DNA from: an uncultured Lachnospiraceae bacterium
GTDB taxonomy: Bacteria; Bacillota; Clostridia; Lachnospirales; Lachnospiraceae
DNA: 64,000 nucleotides
NCBI GenBank assembly: GCA_946554445.1
Contig: CAMNSD010000006.1
Location: 86,974-150,973, forward strand
Direction: 5' to 3'
How positions within the stretch are numbered: position 1 is the first letter of the stretch; the number at the start of each line of letters is the position of its first letter. The translations under genes and the position numbers were made by a program. Shown here piece by piece: positions 54,509-63,962 of this stretch. The notes under the pieces are model-generated. The model was not told the origin of the DNA and searched no databases. It was given only the letters and a program-made list of their open reading frames with translations.

Positions 54509-55700
54509 TTCTTGAAATGCCTCAGCAGAGGGCATTTCCCAGGCATCAAGATGCTGTAACATCATGATGCCGTAGAGGCGGCAGTACCACATCTTCGTAG
54601 AGCGGTGCCTGCCGTCTTCTAATTTATAGTCCTCTTTCTCACGCTTGTTGGAGCGTTCCACGGAAGTCCTTCTGTCATATTCCTTTTCCCATGCTTTAGA
54701 ATCCCTTGGCGGTATGTTAAATAACCTTGGATTGTCATCGGTAAAGATATGTACGGTCCTGCCATATTCCGCCGATGAACAGGGATGTTCACAGAAGCAG
54801 CCGAGTTTGCGGCTGGCTTTTGGGCACCGGTATTTCGCCCGGTGTCTGGCGGCTTCATATCCATCCTTATGCATGCGTAAGCCCAATTTACAGACAGGGA
54901 CGCCATCGTTATTGATCGTGAAATCATCCTTATAGGTAAAATGTCCGGTATGCCTGGGGTTCAGGTCGATGAACGGCGTGATGTTTTCCCGTCTGCAGTA
55001 TTCATAAACGGGGTAAGCATCATGGGCAGAATCCAGGAGGAGTTTTTCAATACGGAATTCCGGGAGATATGCTTTCATTGTGAAAAAGGAATGGAGAAAG
55101 GAAAGCATGTCATGGCGGGAAGCCCTTTCCAAGAGCGGGAATACAGGGAGGTCACTGTGGGAATCGGAAGCCACATACATGTAGAGGTGGTAGCCGAAGA
55201 AATAGCATTCCCGGTGGGAGTCCCATCCCCAGTTACAGTCAGGCTGGGAGTAACGGCGCTTACAGTGACAGGAAGGAGAGCCTTTTTCTTTACAATCGCA
55301 GATACGCTTTTTACGCTGTCGGGCGGCAGTACGGACAGGGGTCCCGTCACCGGCAAGGGCGAGGTGTGCCGTGTTGATCAGGCCATTGTGGATGGACTGC
55401 AGCAGGAACTGCTGGTTATAAAGCCGGAAAATGAGGGAAAAAGGGTTATCAGGTTTTAAGTGCCAGCGCTCCAACAAAGGAAGAAGCCTGGAAGCCACGC
55501 TGGAAGAATCACAGGGAGTTTTTTCGCCTTTCTTTCTGCCTTTGGGAGGTTTCATCTTCGGGAAACCGGTCTTTGGGAGAGAGGTTGTCCTTGTCATCCT
55601 GCCAAATGCGGGAAAAGAAGTCATAAAAAGTCCCGACACCAGGCGTATCACCGAAGGGGAACCCGCTGAGGATGGCATAAAGGGGAGTTTCCTTAAGCAT
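54485..55700 (-). pseudogene. DDE transposase (IS remnant), frameshifted
   Basis: About 400 codons. The catalytic triad is suggested by LAGDGTPV, LLLDSAHDAYPVYEY and the Glu region RTSVERSNKREKEDY. A CxCKEKG Cys-rich insert lies between. The N-terminal piece (KETPLYAILSGFPFGDTPGVG) is in another frame from the rest; the switch is near 55585 in a CTCTCTCC stretch. The 5' end stops near 55700 without the usual further N-terminus. No matching terminal repeat was found at the 5' end. Long frames on the plus strand here are antisense artefacts. Confidence 0.85.
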
Positions 55701-55703
55701 ACG

Positions 55704-56210
55704 GCACCAAATAGTAATAGAAAAGAAGAAAAAAATTATTTTTATGCATTACATCTTTTTGGAGTGTTAAGTGTGGTGGTAGAGTATGGATATTTGCTGG
55801 AATATTGGCCGGTTTCTTTGACTTTAGCAAGGGAAAAGATGGTGGGTATTATAACGGCGTCGGGCTATGGAGTATTACTTTTGGGATTTGCATTTGTTTT
55901 GCTAGGACGTTTATATTTAAATAGTTTTTGTGGAAAGGACATATATACATATGAGGAAAAAGAGACATATAAACTTGTACAGGATAATGTTTATAGTCTA
56001 TGTAGACATCCCATATACTTTGGGCAAGTGTGTATGTGCATAGGTACAGCGTTCGCATTAAATAATGGAATTATTGTGGCTTTTGCATTTTTGATGTTAC
56101 TCATGAATCTATATAGAGCAGAACGAGAAGATAAATTTTTGCAGAGTTTTTTTGGAGATGAGTGGGAAGAGTATCAGAAGAAGGTGAATTTCTTTTTCCC
56201 TTTTTTTTGA
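55704..56210 (+). pseudogene. ICMT-like membrane methyltransferase, 5' truncated
   Basis: The frame enters from the transposase antisense strand; real coding seems to start at about NYFYALHLFG. It has four spans and the family signature VQDNVYSLCRHPIYFGQVC plus RAEREDKFLQSFFGDEWEEYQKKV. This is the isoprenylcysteine-methyltransferase-like group, whose Firmicute substrates are unknown. The N-terminus was removed at the transposase junction, so it is probably inactive. Confidence 0.75.
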
Positions 56211-56269
56211 ATGGCGAATTTGAAGACAAAACATTTATCTTTATTTTACAAAAGAATGAAGGATAAAAT

Positions 56270-56854
56270 ATGTTAGATGAAGTGATTGTTAGATGGGGAA
56301 TGATTGCGGTTTTTATCTTTATGATATCCAATGGCTTTATAAGTACACCGCCGAGTGAAATTGTATTAAGTATTGCGGGTGCATTAACGATTGGAAGGAA
56401 TCTATATTTTGGTTACATGTTATTGGGAGCAGTTATAAGCAATTATCTGGGCACTTTAATTCTTTTTTATATAAGTAAAAGAAAAGGAAAAATTTGGTAT
56501 GATAAATTGCGTGCGATGAAAATTGTTCAAAACAATAAAACTCTATGTAAAATAATACCCAGTTCGGACAGATTAATAAGCTTTTTTAATCGGCAGGAAT
56601 GGATGGTTTTTGCATGTAGGTTCATCCCATTTATAAGATCGATCATATCTGTTCCGGCAGGGATATCAAAAATGAGTTTGTCAAAATTTACATTTTTTTC
56701 GTTGGCTGGAATTGGTATTTGGTGTTTTGGGTGGCTGGAGGTCGGCAGAACAATAGCTTCGGAAATGGATCAGGGAAATAATTATATTATTTGTATATTT
56801 TTTATCCTGTTTGCTCTATCTGGAGTAGTGGGAAATATTGTACAAAAAAAGTGA
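56270..56854 (+). CDS. DedA family membrane protein
   Basis: 194 residues with about five spans. ISTPPSEIVLSIAGAL and FACRFIPFIRSIISVPAGISKM match the conserved E and R-x3-R/PxG motifs of DedA proteins, which translocate lipid carriers such as undecaprenyl phosphate or phospholipids. A plausible helper of polysaccharide export. GAAGGAT ribosome-binding site. Confidence 0.88.
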   Translation: MLDEVIVRWGMIAVFIFMISNGFISTPPSEIVLSIAGALTIGRNLYFGYMLLGAVISNYLGTLILFYISKRKGKIWYDKLRAMKIVQNNKTLCKIIPSSDRLISFFNRQEWMVFACRFIPFIRSIISVPAGISKMSLSKFTFFSLAGIGIWCFGWLEVGRTIASEMDQGNNYIICIFFILFALSGVVGNIVQKK

Positions 56855-56909
56855 ATAATGAAACAAATAAAAAGTAGGGATATAAAGTTCCTTTTTCGGA
56901 AAATTTATG

Positions 56910-57450
56910 TTATTCAGACTGATACCCATGCTCCAATGCCCAAGTAAGGAGTTTGTCTTTTTCAGAAGAAAGACTTTCAATCATGTCATCCCTTTGAGAC
57001 ATCTCTGCCGAGAGATTTTCAATCTCCGCATCCCGCTTCTCCATTTCATATTTAAGCCCAAGCTGGGTACGGTAGTAGTCCACCCTAGCCTCACATTGTA
57101 GGCGGCTCATCTCCTCCCAAGTGGTGGACTTAAAGAGAAAAGCCCAATGATCAATCTGATAGGATTTATCTTCTTCCGTGGCAAGATCTATACGATTTAA
57201 GTTTAACACACAGAGGCGGAGTCTGTCACTATATAAATGAAAGTTTTTAGCATTTCTGAATTCATAAGTTGCATAAAATTCCGGACATTCCGGAAACAGA
57301 TGAGTCCTTTTAAGGTGGAGTTACTGCGCTGCAGGAGGGCCTGGAAGAGATAGTCGTTGGACATGCGGATCGGGACAGGACCGGTGGCGGAGAGCCAGGC
57401 GTCATTATGCGGTATGTTTTGATCAGGGCAGGACGTAGTACCAGCTTAAT
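56910..57450 (-). pseudogene. Rpn-type transposase-nuclease, doubly deleted copy
   Basis: The minus strand reads an N-terminal piece (LLQRSNSTLKG), then after an internal deletion the FPECPEFYATYEF segment in another frame, then LNRIDLATEEDKSYQIDHWAFLF. TTWEEM is joined to SRLQCEARVDYYRTQ, with about 25 codons lost compared with 61390, and the end is WALEHGYQSE. The first deletion has the same junction as the copy at 61390-62084. Confidence 0.85.
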
Positions 57451-57547
57451 GCTATCTGGAACGCCTTCGGATGACCAGTAGACAGATACATCAGTTCATT
57501 AAATGTTTTAAAAGATATGGTAGTTTACAATCTGTTGGTGGAGAGAT

Positions 57548-58792
57548 ATGGGAAGAAATAATTGTAAATCAAAGAAAAGATGCAAATCAAAGAAAAGAAA
57601 AGTAATGAAGAAGCGTAAAAACAGAAAGCATAAAGTTGCTAAATTAAACAAACGGGAATTGATAGAAAAGAGTAAAGATGGAAACGTAGACAATAAGGAA
57701 CAGGCAGAACAAAATAGAGATAAGAATAGTGCATCTAAGAAATGGCAAAAAATTAAGTGTAAGGTAAAACACATATTCCAAAAACGCGGAACTAGAGTTT
57801 CTGTTGTTGCATTTATTGGAGTTTCATTTCTTTGGGGTGCATTTATTTTGGGGCAACGTAATGAGATAAATGAGATTCCTGATTGGAAAGAAATCGGCCC
57901 TGTATTTTCAATTGCTTGTGACAGACCATTACAGGGAGTGAGGACGCATTGTGAGACAAATTGGGAGGGAGAGTCTAAATTTCAGATAATAGAAGCGGCA
58001 TTAGAAGATGTTTGGTCAGGATTTTCTGAGCAAGAGGATGATGTTATCAGAGATACAGAAAAGACAGAGGATAAATTGGATGAGGTCGATAGGGACACAG
58101 ATGATCCGGATGAATATCATCTGTGGGTATGGTTATTGTCGCATAATACTCCAATAGATTGGAGCATAGATGCACGATTCGGTAATATAGAGAATTATAA
58201 AATAATATATGGTACTCAGGGCAATTTTGAATTAGAAAAATCGAATAAAATACAGGGTAATGATTATATGACGTTTTTTAGAATAACATTTGGTGATGAT
58301 TATGTAAATATGGCAGAGATAGAAATATTCGAACCGGAACAACATACCATGTATAGAACAAATGGGATATGTAGAGCTGTTATACCGAGGATCATGCCAT
58401 GGTATGGAGAGGCTATATCTGATTTAAAGAAAATGAATTCGGATTTTGATTCTTTTTTAAGCCATAAAACGACTTACCTTAAGGATAAGGATGTACTGAA
58501 ATTAACGATAAATAATGAATCAATGTACTATCCTTTTCTTAGAATAGATGCGTCTTATGATATATATCTGACATCTGATTTGGAACTGGCGTTTGTCAGC
58601 CCGGAATCGATAGGGGAGTATCCGTTAATTAGATGGTCTGCGGTTAACGTGCTTGTTCCTATTGTTCAATTTAGAGATGTAAAGTGGGAGACTAGCATCC
58701 AAAGGGACAATCTGCTGGGAGGTATATTTGTGGGATTAGGAATTAATATGCTTTTTATGCTTCCAGAATTTTTGTTTCGCAAAAAGGAGTAG
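57548..58792 (+). CDS. Two-TM surface protein, member 1 of an unrecognised cluster
   Basis: 414 residues. A very basic, Lys-rich N-terminus (1-80), one span (about 87-103, VSVVAFIGVSFLWGAFILG), an outside domain of about 280 residues with an acidic patch near 165-190, and a second span near the C-terminus (NLLGGIFVGLGINMLFMLP). HLWVWLLSHNTPIDWSID and the LLGG-span-end correspond to VRVWIFIINIGKPFNWEVS and WLGG in the next gene, so the two are paralogues. Domain unknown. The next gene starts 7 bases after it. Confidence 0.65.
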   Translation: MGRNNCKSKKRCKSKKRKVMKKRKNRKHKVAKLNKRELIEKSKDGNVDNKEQAEQNRDKNSASKKWQKIKCKVKHIFQKRGTRVSVVAFIGVSFLWGAFILGQRNEINEIPDWKEIGPVFSIACDRPLQGVRTHCETNWEGESKFQIIEAALEDVWSGFSEQEDDVIRDTEKTEDKLDEVDRDTDDPDEYHLWVWLLSHNTPIDWSIDARFGNIENYKIIYGTQGNFELEKSNKIQGNDYMTFFRITFGDDYVNMAEIEIFEPEQHTMYRTNGICRAVIPRIMPWYGEAISDLKKMNSDFDSFLSHKTTYLKDKDVLKLTINNESMYYPFLRIDASYDIYLTSDLELAFVSPESIGEYPLIRWSAVNVLVPIVQFRDVKWETSIQRDNLLGGIFVGLGINMLFMLPEFLFRKKE

Positions 58793-58799
58793 TAGTTGT

Positions 58800-59819
58800 A
58801 TGTCAGATAAAAATCATAGAAGGATAATCCATAAAGCAAATCATGGAAAAGTGTACAAAATAGTAGAATTTTTGGTTGGTATTATCATGCTTGTAATAGG
58901 AACTCTAATGAGTCTGGATATTTCATTTAGAGAAAAAACGAAAAAAGAAATTGAAATGACACCCTATATTGCTATTGCAAATGAAAGTGATTGGGCGGGT
59001 ATAAATGTGAGTTGTTATGTGAAGAATGGCGGAGAGATTATTCTAGGCGTGAAGAATGGACCGCAGATGGATAAAGCTGTAAGGGTGTGGATTTTTATAA
59101 TAAATATTGGAAAGCCTTTTAATTGGGAAGTATCTGAAGGCGTTGAACAGGTGATTCTCACAGATTCGGTTAGTGATGGGAAATCTTTTCTTGAGCAGTA
59201 TATTGTGTCGCCGTATTTTGCCATTTCTCGAACTTATACATCGCAAAAAACAGATGACTTACAAGGAATGTCCAGAGAATATAAATATAGAGAATGTACA
59301 ATGTTTAATGGTGAAGTTTTTACAACTATGATTGAGCCTAAGGGAGAAAGTAGATATATACATTTTCAAATGGACATAGAGGATGTAGAATACCTCCAGG
59401 AAGGAGATATCGTCATTAATATGCCAAGGATATTTCCTATGCGAAATGCACCAGTATATCATATGGATACTGGTGATTTTCTAGAGTTGGCACAATTAGG
59501 CGATGCCTCTTGGGAGTTTTGGAACTGCCAGATAGATGGCAAACCGATATTGGACACCCACCTTTATGTGCATGGTACTTATGAAGGGGATTATTGTAAT
59601 AAATCTGATTATGTGTTGAGAAAAGTGGTACCGACGCCTGAATTTGTAGAGCCAATTATTTTATGGGAAGAAGAGAATCAATGGGCTCCAGAACTTGTTT
59701 TTCATGAATATGCTTACGATAAGACTGTTACACGCAAAAGCTGGTTGGGAGGCGTTCTAATAGCTTTTGGTAGTGGTTTGGTTGTGTTGCCGCTTTCAGA
59801 ATGGCTTAAGAAATTGTAG
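58800..59819 (+). CDS. Two-TM surface protein, member 2 of an unrecognised cluster
   Basis: 339 residues with the same plan as the preceding gene: a basic N-terminus, a span at about 20-42 (IVEFLVGIIMLVIGTLMSL), an outside beta-rich domain, and a C-terminal span (WLGGVLIAFGSGLVVLPLSEW) with a short basic tail. No catalytic motif recognised. Probably co-translated with member 1. Confidence 0.65.
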   Translation: MSDKNHRRIIHKANHGKVYKIVEFLVGIIMLVIGTLMSLDISFREKTKKEIEMTPYIAIANESDWAGINVSCYVKNGGEIILGVKNGPQMDKAVRVWIFIINIGKPFNWEVSEGVEQVILTDSVSDGKSFLEQYIVSPYFAISRTYTSQKTDDLQGMSREYKYRECTMFNGEVFTTMIEPKGESRYIHFQMDIEDVEYLQEGDIVINMPRIFPMRNAPVYHMDTGDFLELAQLGDASWEFWNCQIDGKPILDTHLYVHGTYEGDYCNKSDYVLRKVVPTPEFVEPIILWEEENQWAPELVFHEYAYDKTVTRKSWLGGVLIAFGSGLVVLPLSEWLKKL

Positions 59820-60098
59820 AAAGATGGGAGTGAAGATAGCTGAAGAAATGTTTTCTATGTATTCTGGACTATTTTTACGATGAACTGCAAATAAATAATT
59901 TTCCCAGTTGGGTGATATATCGATGCACATCGCAAAAGAATGGGCTGTTGGTCAGTTTATTCAAAAAGATGTTTTAGATATGAACTAAATATACAATACA
60001 GATATTGATATGTTGATTCTTTGTTTGTTAGCAGGAACAAAAAACAGGACGAAATGGAGCAGGATATATCTGTGTAGTTTGTTGAAGGAGGGACACAA
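59820..60098 (+). other. Intergenic region with an orphan Rpn 5' flank
   Basis: The stretch 59967-60012 (GATGTTTTAGATATGAACTAAATAT ... in parts) matches the upstream flanks of the Rpn copies at 62206-62270 and 63765-63830. No Rpn gene remains beside it. The rest holds nothing recognised; a GGAGGGA ribosome-binding site leads into the next gene. Confidence 0.6.
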
Positions 60099-61109
60099 AT
60101 GAGAGAAAAAATACGTAAAATATGGAAGAAAACATGGAAGAAAATTCAAGAGTGTAATACAGCAAAACGGTTTCAAATTATAACCTCAGTTCTAATGGTT
60201 ATTGTTTCTGTTTTTGTTATCTTGGCTAATATATCTGGAGTATCTAAAATGGGGACAACCCAACTATTAAATCTTATCATTGCTTTGCTTTCCAGTGTTG
60301 TAGTGAGTTATGTCATAAATGAAATAGATGTTTTTGAAGAGATAAAGAAACAGATAAAGGGGATGTCGGATGAAGTAAAACAGGGAAATCAGGTGTATGC
60401 TGATAAAATAGAGAAGGAAAATGAAGCTATTCAAAGTGCAGTAAGGGATATAAAAGATGAGTTAGCAGAAGTAAATAAGTTAGTCAAAGATAACCATACA
60501 ACGAAGGGGGTTATAATAGAAAGAAGTATATTAGAAAAAGATAAAAATTTGGATGAAGTATGGAAAGACGCTGAGGAGGTTTATCTAATGGCTATTGCAA
60601 ATACAAGTTTTTTAAAAGGAAATGGTATTTCCAGAATAGAGGAGGCCGTTAATAGAGGGATAAAGTTTAAAGTGGTTTGTTTGAATCCGGGTTATAAAGC
60701 ATTAGATGAATATAAAGAAAGTGGAATTATTAGTCAGACATCACTTCCCGCCTGTGATAATGTAAATAATTATATTAATAATTGCAAAAATGATAGTAAT
60801 GGAGATGTAAAAAGAAAGAATGATTTCAAAACAATGGTGGAACTTAGATTAACTACATATTTGTTGCCCTATAGTATGATGATTGTAAAAAAGAATGGTA
60901 ATATAAGCACAATAAAAATTGATTTGTATGGACTGAAGATGAGGTATAGGGATAGGCGGAGTTTTTATATTCCCTATGAAGATGAGAAAAATATAGAGTT
61001 TTATGAAAAACAGTGGAAGACAGTATGGAATGATAGAAGTAAAACTGTGGGAGTTGATTTCACAAAAAAGTATGTTGATTATAATGGAAGTATGGAAAAG
61101 GAAAGATAA
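60099..61109 (+). CDS. Membrane-anchored coiled-coil protein with a PLD-like C-terminal domain (tentative)
   Basis: 336 residues. A basic N-terminus, two spans (about 26-48 and 55-75), a coiled coil (about 78-132, EKENEAIQSAVRDIKDELAEV), then a soluble domain. In it, EEVYLMAIANTSFLKGNGISR, AVNRGIKFKVVCLNPGY and LRLTTYLLPYSMMIVKKNG follow the order of a phospholipase-D-like fold, but a canonical HxKxxxxD is not visible. Such anchored PLD-like proteins can be effectors. It follows the two-TM pair in the same direction after 279 bases. Confidence 0.55.
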   Translation: MREKIRKIWKKTWKKIQECNTAKRFQIITSVLMVIVSVFVILANISGVSKMGTTQLLNLIIALLSSVVVSYVINEIDVFEEIKKQIKGMSDEVKQGNQVYADKIEKENEAIQSAVRDIKDELAEVNKLVKDNHTTKGVIIERSILEKDKNLDEVWKDAEEVYLMAIANTSFLKGNGISRIEEAVNRGIKFKVVCLNPGYKALDEYKESGIISQTSLPACDNVNNYINNCKNDSNGDVKRKNDFKTMVELRLTTYLLPYSMMIVKKNGNISTIKIDLYGLKMRYRDRRSFYIPYEDEKNIEFYEKQWKTVWNDRSKTVGVDFTKKYVDYNGSMEKER

Positions 61110-61139
61110 AGGGTAATAGAGGGAATAATAACTCCCTAA

Positions 61140-61389
61140 TTAAAGATATTTAGACTAATATGCCCATGTTCCAATGCCCAGGCAAGAGAGGCTTTTCCTT
61201 CTCAGATAGGAGATAGTTCAATGGAAAGTAAAGGTTTATCACATACGAGATGGAAATGCCAATATTATATCGTAATCCCTCTTGAAGAGGGGAAGGGTAA
61301 AAAGTCCTTCACATACCATAGGGCGTTTTCTTTTCGTTTTGGTGTTGGCGGTTGATGCAGATATTTTGTGCAAGAGGATAACAGACCTG
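61140..61389 (-). pseudogene. Fragments of Rpn and PD-(D/E)XK-like genes
   Basis: 61140-61210 reads, on the minus strand, a worn form of the Rpn C-terminus (LAWALEHG...). 61290-61380 matches the CEGLFNLFGT / MVCEG region of the gene at 52171. Both are short relics. Confidence 0.65.
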
Positions 61390-62084
61390 CTATTCAGGCT
61401 GATACCCATGCTCTAATGCCCAGGCAAGGAGTTTTTCCTTTTCGGAGAATAGGTTCTGGATTTCAGCAGAGAGGTCTTGATTCTCAGCAGAGAGGGATTC
61501 AATCTCAGCATCCCGCTTCTCCATTTCATACTTAAGCCCAAGCTGGGTACGGTAGTAGTCTTCCCTAGCCTCACATTGTAGGCGGATCATCTCCTCCTGG
61601 CTGAGTTGGTAGACTGTTGAAGCGGCATCCGCGATATAAGTATTATCTTTTGCGAGCATCTTAATCTCCTCCCAAGTGGTGGACTTAAAGAGAAAAGCCC
61701 AATGGTCAATCTGATAGGATTTGTCTTCTTCCGTGGCAAGATCTATACGATTTAAGTCTAACACACAGAGGCGGAACTTGTCACTATATAAATGATGATT
61801 TTTTGCATTTCTGAATTCATAAGTTGCATAAAATTCCGGACATTCCGGGAACAGATAAGTCCTTTTAAGGTGGAGTTACTGCGCTGCAGGAGGGCCCGGA
61901 AGAGATAGTCGTTGGACAGGCGGATCGGGACAGGACCGGTGGCGGAGAGCCAGGCGTCATTATGCGGTATGTTTTGATCAGGGCAGGATGTAGCGCTAGG
62001 TGCTGGACCAGAATTGAGATGATTAAAGCCAGGCATAGAAGTGATAGCGGTGTTTTGTGGGATTTTGACAGAAGTATTTTTCAT
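61390..62084 (-). pseudogene. Rpn-type transposase-nuclease, copy with internal deletion
   Basis: The N-terminal part (DAWLSATGPVPIRLSNDYLFRALLQ) runs to STLKGL, then jumps out of frame into the FPECPEFYATYEF segment. The C-terminal part is intact (YQIDHWAFLFKSTTWEEI ... LAWALEHGYQPE) with a coiled-coil tail. The lost piece, about 100-115 codons, holds the nuclease residues, so the protein cannot be active. Shares its deletion junction with 56910-57450. Confidence 0.88.
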
Positions 62085-62406
62085 AGACGTGTCCTTTCTT
62101 TTGTAGATAAAAATAGATTAGATAGAAGTTAGTGTTTATGTAATCGTAAAAGTATAAGGGAAACGAATCTGATAAAAGAAGATGAAAGAACCCTTATGAT
62201 ATAAAGATATTTTAGATATGAACTAAACATGTCATACAGAGAGGATTATGTCAATTATTTGATCTCTTATTTTATAATATTCTTATATTATGTAGTTGAT
62301 TGCTTTAAAATAATTCCAAATGAATATGAGAAGAATGTGGTGATTACTGTAAATGAAATAGAACAATAGAAGCATTTAATCGTTAAGAAAGAATGGAGGC
62401 ATCAAT
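62085..62406 (+). other. Duplicated Rpn 5' flank and acp leader
   Basis: 62130-62275 is similar to 63690-63830. On the minus strand it carries TTGACA, 17 bases, CATGTT: the Rpn promoter with a damaged -10. The plus strand ends with GAATGGAGGC before the acp gene. Confidence 0.65.
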
Positions 62407-62649
62407 ATGAGTAGAGAAGAGGTATTTCAAAAGCTAAATGAGGTGTTCAGAGATGTTTTTGATGATAAAGATATCACTGTGACTGATACAACAACGGCAG
62501 ACGATATCGAGGATTGGGATTCTCTGGAGCACATCAACTTGTTGGCGGCTGTTGAACAGGAGTTTGGCATAAAGTTCAACATGGGACAGGTTGTGTCCAT
62601 GAAGAATGTAGGCGAAATGGCAGATATTGTTATTGGTCAATTAGAATAA
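62407..62649 (+). CDS. Stand-alone acyl carrier protein
   Basis: 80 residues, four-helix ACP. The phosphopantetheine Ser is in EDWDSLEHINLL (Ser near residue 38). Isolated from any fatty acid or polyketide gene; such ACPs in Lachnospiraceae often serve surface-sugar or lipid acylation. AATGGAGGC ribosome-binding site. Sits between Rpn copies. Confidence 0.93.
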   Translation: MSREEVFQKLNEVFRDVFDDKDITVTDTTTADDIEDWDSLEHINLLAAVEQEFGIKFNMGQVVSMKNVGEMADIVIGQLE

Positions 62650-62689
62650 AGAAGCGGTTTTCAACGATAGATATTAGTTTGTAAGGTGT

Positions 62690-62765
62690 TATTCAGACTG
62701 ATACCCATGCTCCAACGTCCAGACAAGAAAGCCTTTCCTTCTCAGAAAATAGTTCTTGAGTCTGG
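62690..62765 (-). pseudogene. Short Rpn C-terminal relic
   Basis: The minus strand reads a worn version of the Rpn end (...WTLEHGYQSE) and stops at 62690. No promoter or N-terminal part. Confidence 0.7.
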
Positions 62766-62782
62766 ATAGAGGCTGTTTAACA

Positions 62783-63652
62783 CTATTCCGGCTGATAACC
62801 GTGTTTCAATGCCCAGTCGAGAAGTTTTCCGTTTTCTGCGATAAGGGCTTTATTTTCCACAACAAGAGCCTCTTTCTCCACAGTAAGTTCGGTGGCAGTT
62901 GCTTTCCATTTTTCTGTTTCATAGGCAAGTCCCCGCTGGGTACGGTAATAATCCTCACGGGCCTCACACTGGAGCCGGACCATTTCTTCTTGGCTGAGTT
63001 TGTAAACAGTGGATGCGGCATCTTTGATATAGGTATTGTCCTTGGCGAGCAATCTGATCTCCTCCCATGTAGTAGATTTAAAGAGGGAAGCCCAGTAATC
63101 AATCTGGTAGGACTTATCCTCTGTAGTTGCAAGATCTATACGACTTAAGTCTAACACACAGAGGCGGAGTTTGTCACTATATAAATGGTGGTTTTTAACA
63201 TTTCTGAATTCATAAGTGGCATAAAATTCCGGGTAGTCCGGAAAGAGAGTATAGTCCAACAGCCCAATCTGTACTACGGGTTTAATCTGTTGGTAATATT
63301 CACCTGCTTTTAAGCCGTCAAAGGTCCTGCATAGATAACTCAGGGAACGTTCCGGCCAGTTATACTGGTTGATGACCTGCATTTCCAGATGAATGATGGC
63401 AAGATTATTGAGAGAGACTTTTACGTCAAGGAAAAAACTCTTTGCATTAATAGGGGTTCCCAGTTCAATCGGGTTCATAATATCAACAGAGATAACATCT
63501 TCGTCATGCAAATGAAGAAGAGCGCAAATGAGCCCCTTTAGAGTGGAATTACTGCGTTGCAGGAGAGCCCGGAAGAGGTAATCGTTAGTCATGCGGATTG
63601 GGAGTGGCCCAGTGGCAGAGAGCCAGAGTTCATTTTCAGATGTGTTGTTCAT
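62783..63652 (-). CDS. Rpn-family recombination-promoting nuclease / putative transposase (intact)
   Basis: 289 residues, full length. The PD-(D/E)XK-type core is visible in FFLDVKV and IIHLEMQV (about residues 72-95), with MTNDYLFRALLQRSN upstream as in this family. The C-terminal half has a coiled coil ending in LDWALKHGYQPE. Rpn proteins are DNA endonucleases that stimulate RecA-independent recombination. Its promoter is at 63787-63815. It is the reference for the deleted copies at 52074, 56910, 61390 and 62690. Confidence 0.88.
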   Translation of the reverse strand: MNNTSENELWLSATGPLPIRMTNDYLFRALLQRSNSTLKGLICALLHLHDEDVISVDIMNPIELGTPINAKSFFLDVKVSLNNLAIIHLEMQVINQYNWPERSLSYLCRTFDGLKAGEYYQQIKPVVQIGLLDYTLFPDYPEFYATYEFRNVKNHHLYSDKLRLCVLDLSRIDLATTEDKSYQIDYWASLFKSTTWEEIRLLAKDNTYIKDAASTVYKLSQEEMVRLQCEAREDYYRTQRGLAYETEKWKATATELTVEKEALVVENKALIAENGKLLDWALKHGYQPE

Positions 63653-63786
63653 AGATGTGTCCTTTCTTTCGTAGATAGAAATAGAATAGATAGATATTGA
63701 TAGTTACAAGTTATAAGGGAAACGAATCTGATTCAAAAGATGAAGAAAGAGCCCTTATGATAAAAAGATATTTTAGATATGAACTA

Positions 63787-63815
63787 AATATATCATACAG
63801 ATTTGGGCATGTCAA
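63787..63815 (-). promoter_or_regulatory. Promoter of the intact Rpn gene
   Basis: Minus strand: TTGACA (63810-63815), exactly 17 bases, TATATT (63787-63792). Confidence 0.75.
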
Positions 63816-63910
63816 TTATTTATTTTACTATGCAGCTGCCTAGAAAATATGAATGGTGCAAAGAAAATAGCGATAAACGAAATGACGTTAATATTAATTC
63901 AAAAACAATA

Positions 63911-63962
63911 TTGACATTCCACTGTCAACCCGTTAGAATAAATCTATCAAAGAAATTCTAAC
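63911..63962 (+). promoter_or_regulatory. Promoter with two inverted repeats, reading out of the window
   Basis: TTGACA (63911-63916), 17 bases, TAGAAT (63934-63939). Two inverted repeats overlap it: TTGACA-N6-TGTCAA (63911-63928) and GTTAGAAT-N15-ATTCTAAC (63932-63962). Both core elements are thus covered, typical of a repressor-controlled promoter for a gene beyond 64000. Confidence 0.7.

Noticed and set aside
54941..55703. Plus-strand frames over the transposase
   Set aside because: They are antisense to DDE transposase motifs; only the part after about 55704 is a real gene fragment (ICMT-like).
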